Part shown: in pieces, positions 58,165 to 64,000 of the stretch
Layout of the letters: every line of letters begins with the position of its first letter
Numbering within the stretch: position 1 is the stretch's first letter
NCBI GenBank assembly: GCA_015501595.1
Contig: JADNRX010000143.1
Location: 1 to 64,000, forward strand
Reading direction: 5' to 3'
DNA from: Hymenopellis radicata
Taxonomy: Eukaryota; Basidiomycota; Agaricomycetes; Agaricales; Physalacriaceae
Length of the DNA stretch: 64,000 bases
Made by a program: the position numbers and the translations under genes
Notes under the pieces: model-generated
The model's input: only the letters and a program-made list of their open reading frames with translations
The model's database searches: none
Told to the model about the DNA's origin: nothing

Positions 58165-59136
58165 ATGGAAGATAACAAACGCACAGATCCCTCATGCCTC
58201 GCGCCCAGCCCCTTCGACTCACCAAACAAAGCCGACTTCATCCTTCTCACTTCCGACGATGTCCTTTTCCACGTGTACAAAGCGCTCCTCGTCCTCGCCT
58301 CGCCGTTCTTCTGCAATCTCTTGAGCGATGGCACACCTAACGAATCCCACGATAGCCTCCCCCTCTATCGAGTCCCAGAGTCATCGTCCACGATGGCGAT
58401 AGTCTTGCGCCTGTGCTATCCCATTCATGTCAACGCCGTCGACTTGTTCGATACTATTGATGAGCGAGTGCTGTCGGCGTTGGACAAGTACATCATGGAT
58501 GGTCCGCTCACGCGCCTACGTGAGATCGTCTCCTCGTCAGATATTACCACGCAAAAGCCACTACAGGCCTTTGGCCTTGCACGTCGCCTTGGTTGCGACG
58601 ATGTTGCGCGCGCCGCCGCTCGGAGGCTTCTGGATCTTGGGCCGATGCCACTCCATGCAGATGAGCTGAAGATGATGTCGGCGTACGAGTTGGGCCTCTT
58701 GATGAAGTATTATCATTCTTGTGGCCAAGCGGCGGTGCGGGCAATCACAGTAGTCATGTCTCTCAAAGCTGGGCCAGCTCTTTCTGGAGCGTGCTTTTCT
58801 ATTTGGCCATCCGGCAACTGCACGGCATGCAGCGATAGATGTAACTGCCGGATCATGAATGCCAAAAGTTCGCATCTCTGTTGGGCCCACGACTGGTTTC
58901 AATCCTTCCTTACCGACGTCGCTCCTATGCTTCGCGATAATCCCAGGAAACAACTCGCAGTTGACTTTATCGATAATGCACTCTTCAGGGTGAACCCAAA
59001 ATGCCCCACTCAGACTGCGGCGGGCATCAAAGCGGTCCTACAGGCCTTGGACCAAGATATACAGTCGGCAGTTGATAAGGTGCATCTCGTCGTTAGTTCT
59101 TCCCCGCCTCGTGATATTAACTTCGTTGTTCGATAG
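58165..59136 (+). CDS. BTB/POZ domain protein, 323 aa
   Basis: A single exon. The start at 58165 is chosen because the partial tandem copy has its ATG at the same place; the frame is open further upstream to 58111. The BTB core occupies about residues 20-115: ADFILLTSDDVLFHVYKALL, ASPFFCNLLSD, LPLYRVPESSSTMAIVLRLCYP and VLSALDKYIMDG. A helical C-terminal half follows, with a Cys-rich stretch (CTACSDRCNC, about 215-225) and a hydrophobic end. Agaricomycete BTB proteins of this type are numerous; BTB domains dimerise and can serve as Cullin-3 adaptors. The partner is unknown. Confidence 0.85.
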   Translation: MEDNKRTDPSCLAPSPFDSPNKADFILLTSDDVLFHVYKALLVLASPFFCNLLSDGTPNESHDSLPLYRVPESSSTMAIVLRLCYPIHVNAVDLFDTIDERVLSALDKYIMDGPLTRLREIVSSSDITTQKPLQAFGLARRLGCDDVARAAARRLLDLGPMPLHADELKMMSAYELGLLMKYYHSCGQAAVRAITVVMSLKAGPALSGACFSIWPSGNCTACSDRCNCRIMNAKSSHLCWAHDWFQSFLTDVAPMLRDNPRKQLAVDFIDNALFRVNPKCPTQTAAGIKAVLQALDQDIQSAVDKVHLVVSSSPPRDINFVVR

Positions 59137-59581
59137 GTTTCGCTTGGGATATAGTACTGGTGTTTAACGAGGACCTCGCACATTTGAATGGTCAGCCAAA
59201 TTCATTTCGTCCTTTGAACCCGGTGCTCATATGGCTCTTCCTGTTCAGGCTGGCGTTTGGAGCTTAGGATACGCACAATACTGTACAGCTTTGAGTATAT
59301 AAGAGGGCTGTGAACATGCGGGCGATTTGTCGAAGGAAAGCAAAGATGCAGTGGTGGTGATGGCACCCGGAGGAGGAGAAACGGCATCTCAACAACCTTT
59401 GGTCCAGTTGCCGAGTTTCGCAGTCCCTTCGCTTTTGGTGTTTTGAGGCAATCGTCCGTTGCAATCTTATGCCCCGACAAAGAGATGTGAGGTCCCAGTC
59501 ATAGGCGCCCGTTGATGGACATCGCCGAGAGAAGCTCTTCTCCAGCGCTTAAGGGCATTTACTTCTCTCACTCGAACAGCG
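59137..59581. other. Intergenic between BTB genes
   Basis: 445 bp; presumably the promoter of the next gene. No coding signal that I trust. Confidence 0.5.
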
Positions 59582-60372
59582 ATGTCGCAACTCACTAACG
59601 ACGACAGTGCCACGGCAGCAGCAGTGACAGATGATCCCGAGTGTGAGCCTCGTCATGCCCATATCCTGCAGATGTTAATTTCAGTCCTCGCAGTCAACGC
59701 TGCCGATGCAGACGTTTGTATCATCTCATCAGATAACGTCAGGTTCAAAGTGCACAGCACGAACTTGGGAACCCACTCCTCTGTATTTCCTGCCGTGCAT
59801 GGCGCTGCCAACGATGTGGCAGACCCTGCCCGTATGGCAGAGTGCGCAGAGGTCCTCCGTGTTATATTCAAGTTTATCTATCCGGACCCCCCTCTCCCGA
59901 AACTCGGCCTGCTGTCGTTCTCCACTTTGGAAGAGGTAGCGATGGCGGCAGACAAATACCAGTTTCTTGCGCTCTCGGAGTTATGTGATTGTCATATGGA
60001 GTAAGCGACTCTCGCCTAATAGTCGTGTTATCTTCACAAAACCTAATGTACAGGAAACATGCCAACACACATCCGGCTGAGGTCCTTAGGTATGCCTTTC
60101 TTCGAGGTGCAGACGGCATACTCGATCGTGTGGCTCCTTCATACGATATCTTTGGAAGCCTTTGACACAGCGCAAAATGTTCAGTCTCATTCTGTTCCAG
60201 CAATGGGTAAGTCACTGTACTATGATAAGTATTCGTGAATGGCTTATGCTGTTGTGTTCAGATCCTTTACCGGGAGGCGTGCATCGGATTTCTAGGAGCA
60301 TCGATTCCAACCAGTGGGGAGACATTCAAACAGGTGGAAGCTCGAATGAAGAATGGTACGTCATTGAACTGA
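59582..60372 (+). CDS. BTB/POZ domain protein, three exons, frameshift in exon 2
   Basis: Exon 1 (59582-60000) encodes MSQLTNDDSATAAA..., a BTB core (DADVCIISSDNVRFKVHSTN, LGTHSSVFPAVH, VLRVIFKFIYPDPPLPKL, VAMAADKYQFLALSELC). Introns at 60001-60053 (53 nt) and 60207-60261 (55 nt) are GT-AG. Exon 3 encodes ILYREACIGFLGASIPTSG...NGTSLN. Total coding length is 683, not a multiple of three: within exon 2 the frame that starts ...RVAPSYD meets an early stop, while the frame entering exon 3 is another, so one base is gained or lost at about 60130-60170. Role as for the neighbouring BTB gene. Confidence 0.7.
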
Positions 60373-60679
60373 ACAGACCTATGCTTCCAAGGTTTTCTCT
60401 TACTTCCTCACCGGAAACGTGGGCGATTTGGGGTACTTTGGTGAAGGGAAAGGTGGCGGTACATGTCAAGAAGTAATGAATTTGGTGCTGCTGGTACGAA
60501 AAAGGGCTATGTATGGGTGAGTGTCGCATCCGACAGTGTTTCCAAGTCTCATTTCATATCCAGTAGATATGCTCTGTGTCGCTCCGCCGGACTCTGCCGC
60601 CTCAATATACAACATTCATTATAAGCCAAATATTCGACGCTGTCATTTGTCCGTCCAAGTCTTACCAAGAAAAAAAAGC

Positions 60680-61565
60680 TCAAAGCCGAGATTTGACAAC
60701 ATGAACCAGCCGGCGGAAGGCCACATCGTCTCGCGCAAAATTTGGATGGAACGGGGCCCCTTCAAAGTCCTCCACCGACCACTCCGCAATCCACGTCGTG
60801 CACGTCACGTAGCATTTGCGCGGATTCCACACATTTGCATCTTCATCTGCCGTAAACTCCTGTCGGTCAGCGTACACATTCCATAGCGCCTCCTTGTTCT
60901 GCGCGTAGCGGAATGTGCTTAGCCGCGTCATCTCCGTCCTCAGCCTGTCGAAGACGTCTGTCATCTGGCATAATCAGAGGGGTATACATCAATGGATTGC
61001 CGTCGTCCCAACGGGAAGAGACCAGGATGGGGCAGTTGATGAGCTCCAGTGATTTCAGGGAGCGGCTTTGCGCGATGATAAAGTCTTCGATTGGAGAGGA
61101 TGGGTCCCAGACTCCCACAGGCCGAGAACCAAACCCGCGAGGGAGAGCGTCTCGAGGTTTGGAAAGGTCACAACATTAGGAAACGAGCGTATGGGCATGA
61201 TGGAATGGAGAGTGAGAGACCGTAGGTTGGTCGTGATGGCCATCCGGAGAAAGGGAGTTTGGATAGCTGATCCACAGGCGTGATTGCGCCGCCGCTACGC
61301 GAGCCGTCTGTGTCGAATACAACGCGTAGGGTCTGCAATTTTTCCAAAAGATGCTCCAGCCTGAAAGGGGGCTGCATGATGTGAGAGTCGGCAGCGAGGT
61401 GGCGGATGGAGAGGCTTTTGACTGAGGCAAAATCGCGGGAGACGAGGGCTTCGAGTATGGTTCTTTGGAAGGCCTGCGTGGCCCGTGGACTCGCACTGAT
61501 CGCGCCACCGAGTCAAACTCGCAGCGGACGGGTAGCTCAATTGATGCGCCGCTGTGAGAATGGTA
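60680..61565 (-). pseudogene. 5'-truncated F-box/LRR-type gene with frameshifts
   Basis: Minus-strand LRR-like segments in succession but in different frames: VKSLSIRHLAADSHIMQPPF and LLEKLQTLRVVFDTDGS; then MAITTNLRSLTLHSIMPIRS and FPNLETLSLAGLVLG; then IEDFIIAQSRSLKSLELINC; then MTDVFDRLRTEMTRLSTFRY, with the end at 60680. At least three frame changes occur (about 61240, about 61110 and about 60965). The N-terminus with the F-box is missing where the duplicated block starts at 61580. Typical C-terminal half of Agaricomycete F-box-like proteins. Non-functional. Confidence 0.7.
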
Positions 61566-61579
61566 CTCAACTTCATCTT

Positions 61580-64000
61580 GCTTCGACCGGAGGGAATAAC
61601 GTGCGAGCGGGGATTGGAGCACATGTCACGAGAGGTGCAATAGCTCGTTCCTCAGACGGTGCAGCATGAAGAAGAACAGCGCCGAAATGACATGGTCGTA
61701 CATCCCTCAATGCAACGAGTGAAACCAAGGTCCAAAGCTGTGGCATTGAAATGCTTACCTTCACTTTAAGAGACACAAACACTCGCGTCCGAGTCTTCGG
61801 TTGAGGTGCAAGTATGCTAGACCGGCGGCGGGCACGTATCGCAGTTGGTACAGTACGTGTTTGTCGCTACTGTATTCTGAAAAGAGACACAGATTATTTT
61901 TTCTGGAAATAATCCCAAGGCTCTCAAGACCCTTGTACTCGCTCGTTTTTAGTTCCGTGATCTGACCAGGCGAGATACGTCAAAAGAAAAAAACAGAGCT
62001 GAACGGACTACTTACGACACATTTGACGTGGACACGTACCGCAGTTGGTAAGTTGCTACGATTATGGGAAGCTGGAACACCGAAGTGTATTTTTTGCGTT
62101 ATTAGCTTCTGCTGCAACCAAAATTGAAACTGACCCGCATTTAAGGCATTATGGTGTGAATCCAAGTCCCGCTAGGGAGTCGGCCCTCTTCTTGGTTCGA
62201 GTCACCCAGACGTTTGATTGTTGTTGATGGTCAAAAGAGAGAAAGAGTACGTGTGGCCTAGACTGAGAAGAAGAAATGAAGACGAAGGTTCATATTGTAT
62301 GCTGCCAGGCGTTCGTAAGGGTAATTATAAAAAAGGGAAGACTATGAGGAGATGAATTAGAGAGCATGTAGCCGATGAACCATACACGCTTGGCGACATT
62401 GACCCTTAGAGAAGAGTAGAAGCAATAAACCACACTAAATGGGAGGGAGTGAGGAAAGGTTCAGTTTGATGTATAGCCTTATCCGCTTCTAATCCTCGCA
62501 GAGCAAGCATTGTCTTGGAGAAAACTGGCGACAAGAGAAACAGCCTTTCAGGCTGTTCCGCAGATGAATGGCCAGCGCCCGTTCAAAGTAAGTCGTATAT
62601 TCATTCGACTCGAGCACCTTCAACACGTTCTCTAACGAAGATTAGCACAGTCAAAGACATTGGCCGGTCACATACAAGAAAGAAAGTACGACCATGCATG
62701 TATCAGTCTTGTAGCGGACGGGTACCTCAGCTGCACGGTGTTGTTTTTGGTCTGGGCAAGAAACAAGGAAGCAGGTCGACGATGTCTGTAAGATTCAGGA
62801 TGTGTTGACCCTCCAAAAGTTCCAGTAAAGCGCGGTGTCTAAACAAAGTGGTAGGGGAAGCTCAAGGCAAGAGAGGAAGCACCTACAGGAAAATGGGCAT
62901 GTCATGATCGCCGATCCATGCAAAGATTCGACAAGTAAGATGAGACGGTCGGGGAAGAGCGTGTCTGGGAGGACGAGTCTGGCAGCGGTATCTAAAGGCG
63001 TACTCAGGACAAGTTTTGCCTGCACTCTGAGAAGCGTCGGTTGCAAGGTGCTGAGAAAGTGGCCAGTTATATCGGGAGAGAAGAAGGTGTCTGGTACGAA
63101 CATCAACTTGAGAGATCATTTCAACATGGAAGACGTACCACGGTGCCAGTCGCGGACTTCGGGTAATCAATCTGAGTGATCATCTCGCACTGTGGCGGGG
63201 ATGAATGGGCCAAGCTCTCCAACTTCTCCAAAAGATCGCGTGAGGCGACGAGTCCACGCCAGATGTCGCGGGTCGGGATCAAAAATCTTGACGTATGTAG
63301 CCTGGTGATATTTTCCTTGTTTCTCGCCGAGTTGCGTAGAATTCGTCACTGGAATGATTGTGCGTAAGTAGTCGCGCAGAAAGGATATGACACAGACATG
63401 CTCACGTACCCGCAACGCATCTGCCCACTTCATGGACGCGAATCCACCCGCCAACACTGTGACGATCAAGCAGCAACGGCCCAAAAGACCGCATGTTGGC
63501 TTTTACATCGTACAGATATCGGGCGTGTAGAAATCCAACCAGTAATAGAACTGCATCTTGCCGGCTGACCGATGCGAGCAACGAGACCGGCGCGTATGTT
63601 GTCCGTCATTATGTCGAGAAAAGTTGCGGCCTCCCATAGCTTGGAAAGGCGAGACGGTGAATCCGCGGGAGGAGCTGGATCTCGGCCGCGTAGAAAGTGA
63701 CCTAGGTCCTATTCTATTAATAATTATTCTACGATAGTGCGGATGCCCTTGATAATGTCGTCCTCGTCGTACCCCGTGAAGGCGAACGAGACGTGATGGC
63801 GCGTGCTAGGTCGTATTAGCGAGTGATGAGAGAGACGTGCGCCATTGCCAACAGGCAGAGAACATGGAGGTTGATCGTAACCCGGTTCAAAGTAGTCTCG
63901 TCTCGGCCGAATCCGAGTCCTTGAACTGGTACCACGACCGTCGATAGCTCAACGACCGGCAAGACCCCTCCCCACTCTTAGCCTTTGCAAGACTCACATC
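61580..64000. repeat. Large duplicated block, copy 2 (runs to window end)
   Basis: Second copy of 54760-57087 in the same orientation. The last 20 bases of the window are still inside the match. It includes a 20-30 bp insertion near 61655 and other small indels. The orientation and the intervening BTB/F-box genes suggest a tandem unit of about 6.82 kb. Confidence 0.85.
62795..63960 (-). pseudogene. Decayed multi-exon gene in duplicated block, copy 2
   Basis: Same gene remnant as in copy 1. The longest open pieces are 62795-63106 (MFVPDTFFSPDITGHFLS..., LDTAARLVLPDTLFPDRL) and 63167-63484 (GKYHQATYVKIFDPDPRHL). HHVSFAFTGYDEDDIIKGIR lies at about 63735-63795 in yet another frame. Several GT-AG introns are possible but I cannot fix them. 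Family not recognised; a kinase-like origin is speculative. Confidence 0.3.

Noticed and set aside
62185..62215. GGTTCGAGTCA resembling a tRNA B box in the duplicated block
   Set aside because: No cloverleaf could be drawn and the homologous site at about 55350 has drifted (GGTTCGCGTCA).

Overview
This is eukaryotic DNA, most likely from an Agaricomycete (mushroom-forming or wood-decay basidiomycete). The evidence is the many 46-58 nt GT-AG introns, F-box-like/LRR and BTB/POZ genes in several copies, a chromodomain-type Ty3/gypsy retrotransposon, and hAT-like and Mutator-like non-autonomous DNA transposons. I found no prokaryotic operons, rRNA genes, CRISPR arrays or convincing tRNA genes.

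Layout. 0-5 kb: a frameshifted F-box gene, a small four-exon gene of unknown function, and a complete mitochondrial carrier gene of the ornithine-carrier (ORT1) type, all on the minus strand. 5-24 kb: three copies (A, B, C) of one nine-exon gene of unknown function. Copy C (21.1-24.0 kb) is open throughout (831 aa); A and B each carry frameshifts. Each copy keeps the divergent promoter region it shares with the carrier, and B and C also drag along a truncated 5' piece of the carrier. The product appears to hold two tandem, partly degenerate PD-(D/E)XK-like modules (inference). Between B and C lies a large intact F-box gene (16.6-18.2 kb) in otherwise gene-poor DNA.

25.1-42.3 kb: a Ty3/gypsy chromovirus-type LTR retrotransposon with 288/295 bp LTRs and a 5-bp target duplication. 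Four other elements interrupt it: two hAT-like elements in gag (8-bp TSDs), a 4.5-kb element of uncertain class in the reverse transcriptase (probable 3-bp TSD), and a 760-bp Mutator-like element in the integrase (9-bp TSD). Its two LTRs are identical apart from one 7-bp indel.

42.3-50 kb: a five-exon Lunapark-type ER gene (one homopolymer frameshift), a palindromic Mutator-like element with a perfect 9-bp TSD, a four-exon basic protein of unknown function, and a terminal-inverted-repeat element with an internal minisatellite. 50-54.7 kb: an SDR pseudogene fragment and a TACGTAG-rich repetitive element. 54.7-64 kb: a 2.4-kb repeat present at both ends of a cluster with a truncated BTB fragment, an intact BTB gene, a frameshifted BTB gene and a 5'-truncated F-box/LRR pseudogene. 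The second copy of the repeat runs off the window end, so a tandem array of about 6.8 kb is likely.

Common threads are duplication, nested transposition and decay by one-base indels. Many of the frameshifts are homopolymer length changes, so some may be assembly errors rather than real inactivation.
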